From NCBI GenBank assembly GCA_033060915.1, contig CM065394.1:24673501-24737500 (forward strand): a stretch of 64,000 nucleotides of DNA, in the 5' to 3' direction. Positions 1 through 12,172 of the stretch are shown piece by piece. How positions within the stretch are numbered: position 1 is the stretch's first letter; every line of letters starts with the position of its first letter. Position numbers and translations under genes: made by a program. The stretch is from Euryodendron excelsum. Taxonomy: Eukaryota; Streptophyta; Magnoliopsida; Ericales; Pentaphylacaceae. The notes beneath the pieces were generated by a model. The model made no database searches. It saw nothing but the letters and a program-made list of their open reading frames with translations, and was not told the origin of the DNA.

Positions 1-1021
1 AAAGAAATGGAAGAAAAAGAAAAGCAAAGAGAAAGAGTTGCCAAAGGAAAAAAGGCCAAAACAAAAAAACAAAAAAAAAAAAGCATATATGGAAAAGCCC
101 TGAAAAAAGTCATGTTTATGCCATTTTGAAAAGCATATAGAAAGGCCGAAAGAGAAAAGAGTCATTTCATGGCCTCATGAGAAGTATATAGTAAAGGCAA
201 GAAGGAAAATCCAAAGGTGATCCTAGGTTAAAAAAAAAAAAAAAAAACCCAATAGAAGCTATAGGTATGGATCTAACCTTGCTGGAAAATTAATCAAGGA
301 TGGTATGGATCTAAACCTTGCTGAAAGCGACATCAAATTTGAGCTTACATATCTCGTTGTTTCAGAACCCCATAACCTAGCCTGCATTATGGTCCTAAAA
401 CAAAGTCTCCTCAGATTGAAAGACTGGTTACTCATTACTCTACCAAAGGTCAGGTAAGTAGTTTTGCAAAGCCCCGAGGGTCGAGAGTTCAAACCAAATG
501 ATCCCATACACTAACCCAAGGTATAAAATCAGAGTTGGTCAAAAGGTTGATAAAGGTACAAAATGTTATCATCCAGTTAAGGTAAGGTCAAGCCAAAAGA
601 GAGACCAAACCCCTGACAAAAAAGGAGTTACCATTTCAAGGATGTATAATTTGGCAGTGCCCCATTCATTGTATTAATTGTTGCATCACTAACATGTGTA
701 TTTTGATAAAATTTTGGCATGAGCTTCACATACATAGAACATAGCTTCCTATAAAAATAGAAGTCACCAAAGCAGTTTAATATCATCTTATGTAATAGAT
801 ATCATCATCCTTATCCCTGCACATGCATCTGTTCATATGCCTAGCTGTGTAAATCATAAATATCTTTGTCTGTCCATGCATCAATACATACATCTAACTA
901 TCTAAATCAGGAATATCCACTCTATGCAAAATTTACAAAACAAACTGTCTGACAATGAGATTAAATACATCTTCAGGATAGAATACATGAAAAATCTAAG
1001 GCTATGTCAAGGGGGCACTCA
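1..1021 (+). repeat. 3' untranslated part of Ogre-like element C
   Basis: No gene is visible. The first 240 bases are purine-rich, with about 2.6 degenerate copies of a unit near 50 bp that opens with aaaagcatata (about 82, 130 and 181). A 22-base motif, ggtatggatctaa followed by ccttgctg, recurs at about 265 and 303. The segment lies just downstream of the antisense PMD ORF, the same place where element J carries its 64-bp array between pol and the antisense ORF. I therefore read it as the variable region 3' of pol in element C, whose pol must lie left of the window. This assignment is inference. Confidence 0.5.
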
Positions 1022-1479
1022 TCAAAGGTCAAAGTCGATGTCCAGGTCAAAGTCTCCAAAACCTGGCTCTCGAGGAGGTGGACAACTGCTAGAAGCACCA
1101 GCATCCTACAAAGAAGACAAAATCGGAGTCAGCAAGGTGAATGAATAGCTAAGCAACGTCAGAACAAAGAGAGAGAAAGGAAAACATACCCCGCCACCTC
1201 CCATTTGAGCCAACCATGCGGTCAAGGAAGCTACCTCCGTCTGGAAATGATCCCTCTCCATCTGGAACTGGTCCCTCTCAGTCTAATACAGGTCCCTCAC
1301 AGTGGTAAACTCAGCCTGGGGCATGTATCCTCCGGCTCGTCGCCACAAATCCACCACCTTCTAGCTAACGGTGTACCCACCGACTACCACCTCAAATTTA
1401 GTAAAAGCACCTACAAAATAGGCTCCAAAGTGTGCAACGTAATCAGTCTCCGGAGGAAGCAGAAAACCGGCACCGGGCT
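1022..1479 (-). pseudogene. PMD-type antisense ORF of element C, 3' exons
   Basis: This is the C-terminal part of a plant mobile domain (PF10536-like) ORF, read on the minus strand. The upstream exon reads ...LLPPETDYVAHFGAYF..., then a Glu/Gln/Arg-rich stretch (TERDQFQMERDHFQTE) that looks like a coiled coil, ending in a Gly run. An 84-bp intron at 1106-1189 has a GTATG donor and a TTTGTAG acceptor. The last exon encodes DAGASSSCPPPREPGF and an acidic tail with a stop at 1022-1024. Two in-frame stops in the coiled-coil exon make it a pseudogene. It continues at 9418: the two halves are separated by solo LTR D and flanked by its GGGCT duplication. PMD proteins occur as host genes and as passengers in Tat-clade retrotransposons; the position here favours the latter. 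Confidence 0.7.
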
Positions 1480-2559
1480 TGTCACGAGCCATTTAACCCT
1501 CTGGATCGAGACAAGGGGATTAACAGTTAGAAGCAAATCATTAACATAATTCCAAAATTAGTATTATATCTGTGTCGCCCAGATTTTTCGCGCCCGAGGA
1601 ATACTCTCCCAAGCGGGAAAAATGCTGTACCCTCTCGTTAGAACTCACCCTCCTAGAAGAATGAGTGCGACTAGGTTTGAATTGAAAAATTGATTTGAAT
1701 AAAGAGCTTTTGAAAAACATTTGGAGTCGCTACCTAACTTGATTAAGGTGAGTTAGGTCACCTAAAAACTAAGCATAATCCGAAGACTACACTTAGGGTT
1801 TTGGAAAACGATTTTGGGAAAACATCCTCAAGAGAGGGTTTTTTAGGAGAGAGGGTTTTTTAGGAAAACGGGTTGTTTGGCAACCTTTGGAAAACATTTA
1901 GCCCTTTTTGGAAAAATAACTCCTTTTGGTCTTTGAAAACAGTGATCTAAGTTCGGAGGTTGGTTACGTGTAGGGAAGACACACTAAGCTATCACCCTAC
2001 CCCGCCCTTTCGATACCTACATGTCAATCTACCCTAGATTTACCTACGAGAGTCTTTAACTAACTATTGGCCAATCCTATCCACTTTGAAAAACAATGTT
2101 TATAAACTAACATGATGCATGATATGCAAGTGCAAAATAAGAGAATTGAAAAATAGGTTTAGAAAGGAATTTGAAAAGAAGAATTGATTTGATGTGAAAA
2201 AGATTTGAAAAGTTTTGGAAATTGAAAGTAGCAATTTGAAAATTGAAATTTGAAATTGAAACTTTGAAAATAGATTGAAATTTGAGATTTGAAAAGATTT
2301 GAAAACCGCACCCATGAGGGTGGAATTGAAAGTTTGAAAAGTATTGTGACCGCACCTATGAAGGTTGCCTACGTATTCCTTTGGGGGAATCAGGTCAGTC
2401 GTAGTTCGGACCGGAGTCCGATTGAAAATAGAAGAGTGGATTGAAGAAGGAGATTGAATTGGAAATTGAATTCGATTTGGAATTGGAAGAGGAGATTGGA
2501 AATTGAAATTGAGAAAATTGGACTTTGATTTGAAAAGATAGATTTGGACTTGTTTTGGA

Positions 2560-4140
2560 ATAAGAAGGATGAAGGTTTAGGAAACCTAGACTTAGGAAAA
2601 GCTTGACTCGACTTGGAAGGTTCAGGAGATTAGGAAAGGTTGGATTTAGGAAATGTTTGAATTAGGAAATGTTCGATTTAGGAAAGTTTCGAATTAGAAA
2701 AGTTTCATTTTTGGAAAGTTTTGAAATTAGGAAAGTTTGGAATTTAGGAAAGTTTTAGGTTTAGGAAAGTTTTGAAATTGGAAAGTTTGAAAAAAAGGAA
2801 AGTTTTTAGTTTAGGAAATGTTTGAATTAAGAAAGTTTCAACTTAAGAAAGTCTTAAATTAAGAAAGTTTTTGAATTTAGAAAAGTCTTAGATTTGGAAA
2901 GATTTGAAGTTTAAGAGAGTTTAGGATTTAGAAAGTTTTAGGTTTAAAAAGATTTAACTTAAGAAAGTTTTGAATTTGGAAAGATTAGAATTTTAGAAAG
3001 ATTTGAAATTTGGAAAGTTTAGGATTTAGAAAGTTTTAGAGTTTAGAAAGATTTAAAATTTTAGAAAATTTTAGAGTTTTTAGAAAATCTTGAAAATTAA
3101 GAAAGGTTTGAATTTAGGAAAGGTTTAAAAGCTTGAATTTAGAAAGTTAAGATTTGGAAAAGGGGTTGAATTAGGAAAGGGTTGAATTAGGAAAGATTTG
3201 AAAGTTGAGTTTTAAAATTTAGGAAAGATTTTTATGTTCAAGTTTTGGGAACTTAAGGGTTTAGGAAAGTGGAAGTTTAGGAAAAATTTAGATTTTGAAA
3301 TTTAAGGAAAGATTTAAAGTTTAGGTTTAGGGAACTTATGGTTTAGGAAGGAATTGAATTAGGAAAGGTTTGGATTAGGAAGGGATTGGATTTGGTTTCT
3401 AAAAAGAGAAGGTTTGATTTTGTTTCCAAAAACGGAGGATAAGATCTAGTTTCCCAAACGGGGAGATTTGATTTGGTTTCCTAAAGGGAAGATAGGATTT
3501 GGAAAGAGAGATTCTAGAAACCCTAGATTTGGAAAATTGTTGTTTTGACGTGGAAAAGAGGTTTTGAAAACATGTTTAGTTTTGATATAGAAAACAAAAG
3601 ATTTTGGAAACCTAGGTTTGGGGCAAAGTTTGAAAATCATGTTTTTGAAAAGAAAATTAGGGTTTCCTAATTGCGGGTTCTAGGGCTTGACTTGGGCTCT
3701 AAGGAAAGAGTTTTTAGAAAGTGCGTTTTTGGAAACGAAGGTTTTTCTAGAAGGGAATCCTAGGGAGGAATTTTCGGAACGTGAATTTGAAGAGGGAGTT
3801 TTTGGAAAAAGATTTTAAAGAAAAGAGGGAGTTTTGGAAAGTGTGTTTTTTAGAAACGTAGATTTTAGAAGGAAAATCCTAGAGGAAATTTCTAGAAGGA
3901 AGATTTTGGAAAGAGAGTTTTTTTAGAAAGGTTTTTGGGGAGAGTTTTAGGAAGGTGAATCTAGAGAGTGTATTTAGAAAGTGAATTTTGAGGAAAAGAT
4001 TTTGGAGAGGAGTTGAAAAAGAGAGTTTTGAAAAATTGATTTTGGAAGGGAGTTTTTGAAAACAATTTTGAAGAGGAGAGTTTTAAGAAAGTATGTTGAA
4101 AAAGAGATTTTTAGGAAAAGATTTTTGAAAAGAGAGAGTT
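2560..4140 (-). repeat. Degenerate A/G-rich tract inside LTR E
   Basis: Some 1.5 kb of nearly pure purine strand is built from loosely repeated words such as ttaggaaag, tttgaatt and ttttggaaag, about 15-25 bases long and never exact. The same tract recurs in F (about 17600-19250) and G (about 20580-22160), and as a pyrimidine tract in C (about 14760-16450). It encodes nothing: every reading frame yields only Phe/Leu/Asn/Ser-rich or Lys/Glu-rich strings. Confidence 0.7.
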
Positions 4141-5029
4141 TTTAGAAGGAGTAAAAACATCTCACTTTCCTAAAGCAATTCTAGCCATAAGAGGGCTAGA
4201 ACCACTTTAAGAAAGTGGTTTTGAAAACAAGGTTTGAAAATATAGACCAAAATGCCACTTTTAATATAACACTTCCTAAAGCAACCCTAGCCATGGAAAG
4301 ACTAGAATCACCTTAGAATTGTGGTTTTGAAAACAAGTTTTTGAAAAAGAGATTTTGATGCAATTTTGAAAACAAGTTTAAAAACGTTTTGAAAAACAAC
4401 TTTGAAAACGGTTTTTGGAAGATGTAAGACTATGATATGCACAATGCAATTTGGGGTCGTGAACATACAAGGTTAAGGCTTCACCACATAATCAAGGGGG
4501 TCGGACCCACGTGGTCTTTGGTTAGACTAGAAGAAAGCCCCTGACAGGGTGACTCTCCCATAGCCCAATCCTACACATGGACCGGGAATCCCCTTGTTTC
4601 AAGCATGCAAAGAAAGGGGGGGAAAGAGATGGGGGATTAAAATAGAGAAAACTCAAGTGGGTTGGAGAGAGAAGAGAGGGGGGAAGTACGGAAAATTAAA
4701 GAGGGAGCCTACCTTGTATCTTGTTTATTTTGCGCGCCATGCAGTCTTCGGTCTTCGGTCTTGATCTTCATCTTTCATCTTCAAGAGTTATCTTCAAGCT
4801 TCGGGTTGCAGCTCCTCCAGTCTTCAAAAGATGGTTGAAGGCTAGTGTATGAGTATATGGGGGAGTGTGTAAGTGTATAGGAGGCTAGGGTTTGTGTATG
4901 ATGGCTAGGGTTTAGTGTAGGGTGGCTAGGGTTTGGAGAACCTAAGAAAACTAGGGTTTTTGGAGGTGCTCGAGCTCTGTATATCGAAATGTGTGATTTC
5001 TAGGTTAAGTTTTCAGACCCTTTTCACGT

Positions 5030-5170
5030 TGAATGAGACTCTGTATTTATAGAGAGAAGACAAGCCTGGCGCCTGTTGCAGTGGCGTCAGGGCAAAATTT
5101 ACACTGGTGCCACTAATAGTGGCGCCAGGCCATTTTTTGGCTTGGCGCCACTACTAGTGGCGCCAGCCAT
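5030..5170 (-). promoter_or_regulatory. LTR E promoter region with GGCGCC palindromes
   Basis: On the minus strand, CTATAAATACAGAG (about 5039-5052) is a good TATA box, with aaaccctag (telo-box-like) words downstream of it near 4870-4960. Directly upstream of the TATA box are four or five GC-rich inverted motifs of the form TGGCGCCACT-N-AGTGGCGCCA (5068-5165) in an otherwise AT-rich LTR. The same block occurs in G (about 23035-23125), F (25330-25425) and C (13730-13815). Promoter function is inferred from motif and position. Confidence 0.6.
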
Positions 5171-5524
5171 TTAGGAAACAATTAAGGTCGGCAAGCAACG
5201 TATCTTTGACTAGATTTGGGCGCCTGTACTACTGACTACCATATAAACTTTAGCCTGGCTTCACTAGGAGTGACTCCGGAAAGTCCGGGAATGATTTGAA
5301 GGAGCCGGGAGTGACCTGGAAGGCCGGAAAGGAGCAGGAACACTTAAAATAGTGTCCTGGAGGTATTTGACTTGAAAAATGAAGATATGGTGGGTCGGAA
5401 AGGTTAACCGGGCCTTTAGGGGGCAAAACGATCAATCGGACCGGAAAATTGCCGAGGCGAACTCGAATTGTCCCGGGAAAAGACTTGGGATCTGGAAACA
5501 TTATTTAGAATGTTCCCAGAGGTT

Positions 5525-5870
5525 GCCGGTTTGATTCTTAGGGCCGGCGTGGTCGAAAATGGAGACCGGCCCACCAGGGGCAAAATGGTCATTTTGTACC
5601 GGGTTTGCCGGAACTGACTCGGAATGATTCGGAAAGGTAAAGGAAGGTTGAGAATACTATAAAAAGTGTTCTCGGGACATTACCGGTTTGATACCCAGAG
5701 CCGGTGTGGTTGAAGAAGAAGACCGGCCCTCCGGGGGCAAAACGGTCATTTTGTACCGGGTTGGCCGGAACTAACTCGGAATGATCCGAAAAAGTAAAGG
5801 AAGATTGAGAATACTATAAAAAGTATTCTCGGGAGGTTACCAGTTTGATACCCAGAGCCGGTGTGGTTCC
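5525..5870. repeat. About 158-bp tandem repeats in LTR E
   Basis: The phrase ggtttgatwcccagrgccgg recurs at about 5525, 5686 and 5844. Between the copies run shared gaccggcccwccrggggca and gagaatactataaaaagt segments, giving about 2.3 copies of a unit near 158-161 bp. Matching arrays lie in G and F. Confidence 0.7.
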
Positions 5871-5999
5871 CGGGGCATTTGGATGCCTAGGGGCAAAATG
5901 GTCATCTTGACCGAAAAGTCTCGAAAAGGGTCCTAAGGGTAGTCTGGTCATTTTTCACCGAAGTGAGCTAACAGACACTGGTGTTGACCTGGGTTTTGA

Positions 6000-6490
6000 G
6001 TGTTTCCGCCACTCTCACGGTGTGAGTATTTCCGCTACTCTAACGGTTTTGCGAGTATTTTCGCTACTCTAACGGTTCTGTGAGTATTTCCGCTACTCTA
6101 ACGGTTGAGTATTTCTGCTACTCTAACGGTTCTGTGAGTACTTCCGCTACTCTAACGGTTTTATGAGTAGTTTTGCTACTCGGACTGTTTCGAGGAATAA
6201 ACTGTCTCGACAGAGAGATTGGAAAGGGGTCTTATCGTTTCCGAAGAGACGTGCCTGGATTGAAACCGTCTCGAGGAATAAAATGTCTCGAGAGAGGGAT
6301 TGGAAAGGGGTCTTACCGTCTCCGAAGAGACGTGCCTGGGTTTCGAGTGTTTCCGCCACTCTAACGGTGTGAGTATTTCCGCTACTGTAACGGATTGGTG
6401 AGTGTTTCCGCCACTCTGACTGTTTTGTGAGTGTTTCCGCCACTCTAACGGTTTTGTGAGTAGTTTTGCTACTCGGACCGTCTCGAGGAA
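6000..6490. repeat. 29-bp and 81-bp minisatellites in LTR E
   Basis: About six copies of a 29-bp unit (core gtgagtatttccgctactct plus aacggtt) run from about 6003 to 6185. They are followed by roughly two copies of an 81-bp unit (core ccgtctcgaggaataaactg, then the second ctcgagag) at about 6180-6345, and then about four more 29-bp units. Copy numbers differ sharply in G and F. Confidence 0.75.
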
Positions 6491-9417
6491 TAAACTGTCT
6501 CGAGAGAGGAATTGGAATTAGAATAAGAACGGACAATGCCCCCTAAGGGCATTTTGGTCATTTTGCCTCTATTTGGGCCTGACAGGCCCGCGAAGCAATG
6601 GAAAAACGAAATTTGGACCTAGAGGATTGGTTTCGATTGGAATATGTCCACAATGACTTGAAAACAAGTCTGGACAGAATGTAGACTGTCGAGCGGTCAA
6701 AAATGGGGTGCTTACAATATCATAAGAACATTATTCTTACAATTGAATTCATTACTTTATTTTATTTACAATCCAAACCAACACTAAAAAAAAATTTCGT
6801 CAAAGCTATGAGGTTTATTTCCCATAATCATTTCCTTGGAACCCAGCTGATGCCTCATTTCCTGAAAATTTGTCCTATAAGATAGGACTGAGCTGCGAAG
6901 CCTAGTAGGAATTCCATGACTTCCATAATACACAGGTTGAAAATGCAGTGTAGTAAAATAATGCTATGACATGCTTATATACCCGTTTCTTTTTAGCATT
7001 TCTATGATCCAGCAAGTATGTCCTACATGGGGCATCATCAAGCCCAGTGGGCCTACCCTTGACACTCCTTCTCTTCAAGTTTAGTGGGGGCCCACCCATG
7101 ATTATCCAGCCCATATCAAGTAAATGAATATTGACTCGTAGTAGCCCCAACACCAGTTAATTAGTAGTCATCCATGATACAAACCCGGGGTTCTTTCATT
7201 TATCCAATTGTGCCTCCCTTATTCCTCCCCAGTGATGCGAACATACATGAAATGTAACTTTTGCAGCTTATGCTATTTAATAACGCAAGATATAAAATTA
7301 GCATTTAAACAAAACCTGGAATAAAAGAGAAATGAGTATATATTTTAAAGAATGCACAGTTTCCTACCTGAAAACTATTTCGCTAGCTTGGTGGCATTCT
7401 CGATTTTCGTACCCAATCTCATATGCATTTCACTTTCTCGGTAAGATTTTCAGAGTATCCCCATTAACTCTGTTAAGTCCATAACCTAAGAATTAATAAA
7501 AATTGAACCATTTTCAAGCAAAGACTTCCTAGTGTAACTTGAGTCTGGTTCTAAGAAATAAATTCAATAATGACAACCATGTCTGCTATTTATGAAACTC
7601 TCCAAAATGAAGGTTTATTATGTTGGGAATAAAATCGTAAAACATTTCTCCCAAACTCTAATAGCTTGTTAGGCTTTAGCACCGACATCTTCTAAGTCCT
7701 CTGAGTTGCCAATTCTAAGCTAGATCTGGTAAAATGGACTTAATTTCATAAGATTTTATCAATAAATTCCAAAAATTGTCGGATGTGAAATAGACTTTTC
7801 AGGGAGTATCCATACCAAATTTCACAATTTTAAGACAAGCCTAGGTATTTCTTTGGCATTTCACAATACAAAATAGTGCTGCTGAAAGGAAGATACTGCA
7901 GCAGTTTATCTGAATTTTGTAGGTTCTAAACATATGAAAATGATACTCAATTGACTTGAATTTTGGTGAAAAGTCTCATCCTTACTTCCAGAGAATACAG
8001 TAAAAATTTCATGAGATTTTGAAGACTCTAACTTGATCAAAATAGTTATTGAAGGAGGGGTCACAGGACAGAGCTTCAGAATTTTTCTATGGTAGCTTAA
8101 CTTTGAAAAATCACCATAATTCGAATATTAAATCGTTTTGACTGAAATCAAAACAAAAATTTTCCTAAGATCTCAAAGTTCAAGTGTACAAAAATTTAGC
8201 TAGGAATAAGGTTTTTAAATAAGCCAAAAAGCCTCCAAAAATGGCTTTTTCTGCATATTTTAGCAGCAGAAAATCTTCAAATTTTTAATAGTGTTGTCTC
8301 TTTTGTTTCTGAATAGAATCATGCGAATTTTGAGTCCAAATCAAGTAATGTTTCAAGATATTTCCACCTATGTTCTCAAAATTAAAAACAGAGATCGTTA
8401 GCCTTTCCAAAGCAAGCTCTGAAATCTACTGCGTAGAGAGCAATTTTCACAGCAAACCCAAATCTTGATATGTTCTACGATATATAGAGTTACCCACTAA
8501 ATCTGAGGTTCATACATCTCTAGAACTGAAAATACATGACTTCTAATCACAATATAATGCATGCAAGATCAGGTTTTACCTTCAGCTAAAAAATCCTCAA
8601 GTTTCTTTCTCTTGGCTGTTCTCTCTCACTCTCCTCTGGCTTTTGGGTGAACGAAATGGGTGTCAATGGGGAGGCTTTGCTCTTTAGGCCATGAGATAGT
8701 AGGGGAGGTGTCATGTGATGGAGAGCAAAAGACCATGTGGCCAGTTGAGGGAAGTGATGAGTGGAGTGACCTTTGATGGGTTGGAAAATCGGTCATGAGA
8801 GACTTACTCTCTTTGCCTCTTCAGTCTCATGGATGGGTGACCAAATTGTCAAACTTTGAGAAGCGGAGAGTGGCTAGCCGTGCATGTAGGTGTGACTCTT
8901 GGCTAAATGAGGGGTTATCCTTAAGAATTGCTCTTTGGCTTAATGGAAGGGTTATTGCCATGTGGGAGACTTGCTCTCCTTGCATGGTTATATCTTAGCA
9001 CATTGCATGGGTTTATCATCACATGAAATGGTGAAAGGGTGGGTTAGGTGTCCATTGGTCGTTTGAGAGAGTTGGTGTGGCCCTTGGTCGTATGATCCTT
9101 GCATGATTTACTATTTCATTGCATGGTTTAAATGTTATCAAGTGGAAGCAAAATGATGGTCCAACCGATTCATGTGTGTGGTGTGAGGGTTTAACTGGTT
9201 TAAATTTACTCACTTTCACTATATAAAAATATACTATAACTCCAAATGTAATTCCACCATAATTCATGATAGTGTTTAAGTCCATGGCTAAGAAATCAAT
9301 GTAAAAACAAAGGCACCAACTCAATAATTATTTTTGTAAAATTACTCGGAGTCTAACGATAAATAATTTTAAGCCACCAAATTTATCTATTTATTTATTT
9401 TTTCTTGGGGTATTACA

Positions 9418-10708
9418 GGGCTGACGCTTCTGATATGGAACGGGGACCCCCTCAACCAAGGCTCCGAACATGTACTCTGGCGGATTCCATGCTGACCGAA
9501 ACTCCTTATGGAACTAATGCCAATGCCGATCTCCCAAATAGGACTCCCAAGAATCATCGCTGAGAAAGGAACCTTCGATAAAGACGATGGGACCAAGTAC
9601 CAGACTGTCTCGTAATGAACCGATCCAACAAAAGGCCGCCAAGTCACATCCTTCGCCTCGATCAGCTCCAGGTTCGCCTGTAACGACATGAAATCAGTAA
9701 TCTCGAATCGCTGGGCTACCCGATCGTGAGCCCACCACAAGGCTTGAGGATAATGATCAGCCTCAATAACCTCAGGACGATGGACCGGCATATACTCGTA
9801 GCTCCACCAGACAAGAAAAGGCCAGAAACCAGTCACACTACCCCAATAGGAGGTAGTTCGGACTCTCATGGATCGAAGGAAGCAGCCAAAGGAAAAAGAC
9901 CCCCAATCCCAATCTAGCTCAGATAAAGCCCCAAGATCAGTTACTACGCTCACCAATCAAAAAGGGACGAGCAACTTGTTATTGTTACAGAAGTAGCTAA
10001 AAATGATGTATAAAACAAGTCATCGCTTCATGATATCTCGTCGGGCAGGTGGTGGCTCAACAGCAAAGGTACTATCATTTCAACAAAGCCAAGAGACTGG
10101 AAAAGCAGAATGCTCAGGAGAAGGCAAGTCCATCACGACACACACATCGACCCTACCGACTGACTGTAGGGTAATCCACTGACTGACAAAGGAAAGCCTC
10201 GTGATGATGGTCCAATCCAAGGGAGAAGGTCCCAACTCAAGGCCCACAAAATGGAAAGTCCCGGTCTCTCCAAACTACCTCTCAATCAAGGCCAACACCA
10301 TATGTTTGTTCAGGTTGTTGGCCTGGAGTCCCATAAATGCACCAAACCTAATCTCTGCCAAGAAGGCCTGATAAGATGGAGCTGCCTGTTGCATAGTGTT
10401 GAAAGCAAGATAAGCAATCCCTATAAACGATGCGTGTACCCATGGAGGAGGCAAGTGCTGTCGAGAGTATATGCTAGGATGATAGGCTAAATCCCCTAGC
10501 GAAGGAATATCCGGTATCTCCAAGTCTCTAAGATCTTCATCTGTGGGTCGACTAGAGGTCTACTCCCCCTTCTGCTCTAATTGGAGGATGCTCGGCTAGT
10601 GCCCCTCTGACTACCTCTGGAACGGCTAGAGCTGCTCACTGAATCTGTGTAGGCACCTTTCACGGATCGGCGCCTCCTCTCCGAACCGTCATCGCCTACG
10701 TCTGTCAT
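9418..10708 (-). pseudogene. PMD-type antisense ORF of element C, 5' part
   Basis: This is the N-terminal and central part of a plant mobile domain protein (PF10536-like), minus strand. The start ATG is at 10706-10708, opening MTDVGDDGSERRRRS. Family landmarks in order are: ...PSYQAFLAEIRFGAFMGL..., ALIER then (after a stop) FGETGTFHF, a tryptophan-poor version of the GxxTxTLxDV region, SELDWDWGSFSFGCFLR (the YxWGSAxLAxLYR motif), WWSYEYMPVHRPE (WAWERxPxGRP motif) and ALWWAHDRVAQRF...VTWRPF. It is broken by at least two frameshifts (about 10530 and 9470) and several stops, one of them TGG to TAG after ALIER. The rest lies at 1022-1479 beyond solo LTR D. It sits antisense upstream of a plus-oriented LTR, which suggests a passenger ORF of C. 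A captured host PMD gene cannot be excluded. Confidence 0.72.
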
Positions 10709-12172
10709 CTTGAAAATCAAGGTAAAAAAGTCGATATATAGTATAAGTATAGTTCAAAAGGGTAAGAGATACATAAAATAAAAATAAAAAAATAGATATA
10801 AAGTGAAAAAAGAAGATTTCAAATATTAAGTCAAAATGAATTTTCTGCACATTTTGATTTAAAAGTCAAGTTTTCAATCAAAATGAATTTCCTACACATT
10901 TTAATTTCAAAAGTCAAGTGTCAAGTCAAAATGTATTTTCTACACATTTTGATTTTAAAATTTGAGTTTCAAGTCAAAATGAATTTTCTATACATTTTGT
11001 CTTCAAAAAAATTAGTTTCGAGTCAAAAACGAATTTTCTATACATTTTGCTTTCAAAAGATTTTCAAATTCAAGTCAAAATGAATTTCCTATACAACTTG
11101 CTTTCAAAAGATTTTCAAGTTCAACTCAAAATGAATTTTCTAAACATTTTGCCTTTAAATGTTCAAATTTCAAGTTAAAGTGAATTTTCTACACGTTTGT
11201 CCAAATTTCGAATCAAAATAGTTTCTAATTCAAAATTAAAAGTTCATTTCACTATAAATCTCAAGAGTTTTCAAGATTGTCGTAAAAGTTTTTCAAAATC
11301 ACTTCCAATGTTTTTTATAATATTCTCGCTTTTTTCTAGAGGTTAAAGTTAGATATTGCCATTATTTCCTAATTTTTCCTATTTTTTCAACCTATTTTTC
11401 TATTTTTCAAAAAATAAAAAATTCAAAAAATTTCAAAAAGTCACGAAATTTCATACGACTGTTAAATATATTTTTCTAAAGCACATTGTATAAAAATTTA
11501 GCCGAACAACTCAATACCCAAGGCTGTACGAGTAAATCCCCGATTGCAAAAACCCTCTTTACACAAATTGTCCAAAATTACTCAAATTCAATCAAATGAG
11601 TGTCAAAATGCAGAAACAACATCACCAAAGCGTTCAAAACACATCAAAGCATCAATTTCCACTATTTACACAATTCAAACGGAGTTGTACACATCAAAAT
11701 CAACACAAAACAAAAAAAAACTCATCACCTCTTGGAGTTCTCCAGCGAAATCTTCTTCTCCGGCGACTATTCCGGCAACAGTGACCACTTTCGGTACTTC
11801 CCTGACGTTTCTCAAAGTCACTCCTTCAATGCACATGCCTTAACACTCGAAATCCTTCACAAAATCTTTCTCAAAATCATAAAAATCGCGAGGTTCGAAT
11901 CTAAAGTTCGTGGTTTTTAATTCTAGCACCAGGCGCCACTGCAAGGTTAATTTAAATTAGACGCCACTAGTAGTGTCAAAATTCAGGCAGCTTTGCCCTT
12001 TCTCCCACCAAAATCCAATTCCAAAAACCCCCTTGTGTCGGATATTCATTTTCAAACTCCAGTTTACAAAACTTTTCAAAGTCCGTCCTCCCGATCGCCT
12101 CGCAATCAACATAGGACTCTTACTTTATCGTTTTTTGCCTTCGACAAGCAAAGACAGAAAAATAGGAGCAGC
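10709..12172 (+). repeat. Spacer between PMD ORF and 3' LTR of element C
   Basis: No gene is seen. At about 10820-11220 lie seven or eight imperfect copies of a 55-62-bp unit with the core caaaatgaattttctacaca. The remainder is AT-rich. At its right end a purine-rich run (about 12150-12170) sits directly before the LTR and could be a decayed polypurine tract. By analogy, A and J have about 375 bp between the antisense ORF and the LTR; this spacer is longer. Confidence 0.5.

Larger units (their letters stand above)
1571..6716 (-). mobile_element. Giant solo LTR E (Ogre-like), nested in D
   Basis: This is a 5146-bp block that begins TGTGTCGCCC and ends GGGGTGCTTACA on the plus strand. It is flanked by a perfect 5-bp duplication, ATATC (1566-1570 and 6717-6721). 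It shares its full layout with F, G and the 3' LTR of C: termini, A/G-rich tract, GGCGCC palindromes, and 158-, 29- and 81-bp arrays. The likely transcription sense is minus: there it starts TGTAAGCACCCC, has a TATA box (CTATAAATA, near 5040-5052) and ends in GGGCGACACA. LTRs of about 5 kb are known from Ogre elements of the Tat clade, hence the assignment. No ORF of interest lies inside. Confidence 0.85.
1480..9417 (-). mobile_element. Solo LTR D (Ty3/gypsy type), split by LTR E
   Basis: On the minus strand the element starts TGTAATACCCC (right end, 9417) and ends GGCTCGTGACA (left end, 1480), termini typical of plant Ty3/gypsy LTRs. The 5-bp duplication GGGCT flanks it exactly at 1475-1479 and 9418-9422. 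It interrupts the PMD ORF, which reads on across the two flanks. Once the nested LTR E and its duplication are removed, about 2787 bp remain (1480-1570 plus 6722-9417), with no internal coding region, so it is a solo LTR left by LTR-LTR recombination. The 6722-9417 part is AT-rich without a credible ORF. Confidence 0.85.

Noticed and set aside
924..1549. Two plus-strand frames (74 and 114 codons)
   Set aside because: The minus strand shows spliced PMD coding sequence with good splice sites; the plus frames have no family features.
6003..6490. CRISPR-like look of the regular 29-bp units
   Set aside because: The units are head-to-tail without unique spacers, in a plant LTR; a minisatellite.
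9726..9917. Plus-strand 63-codon frame
   Set aside because: Shadow of the PMD ORF on the other strand.
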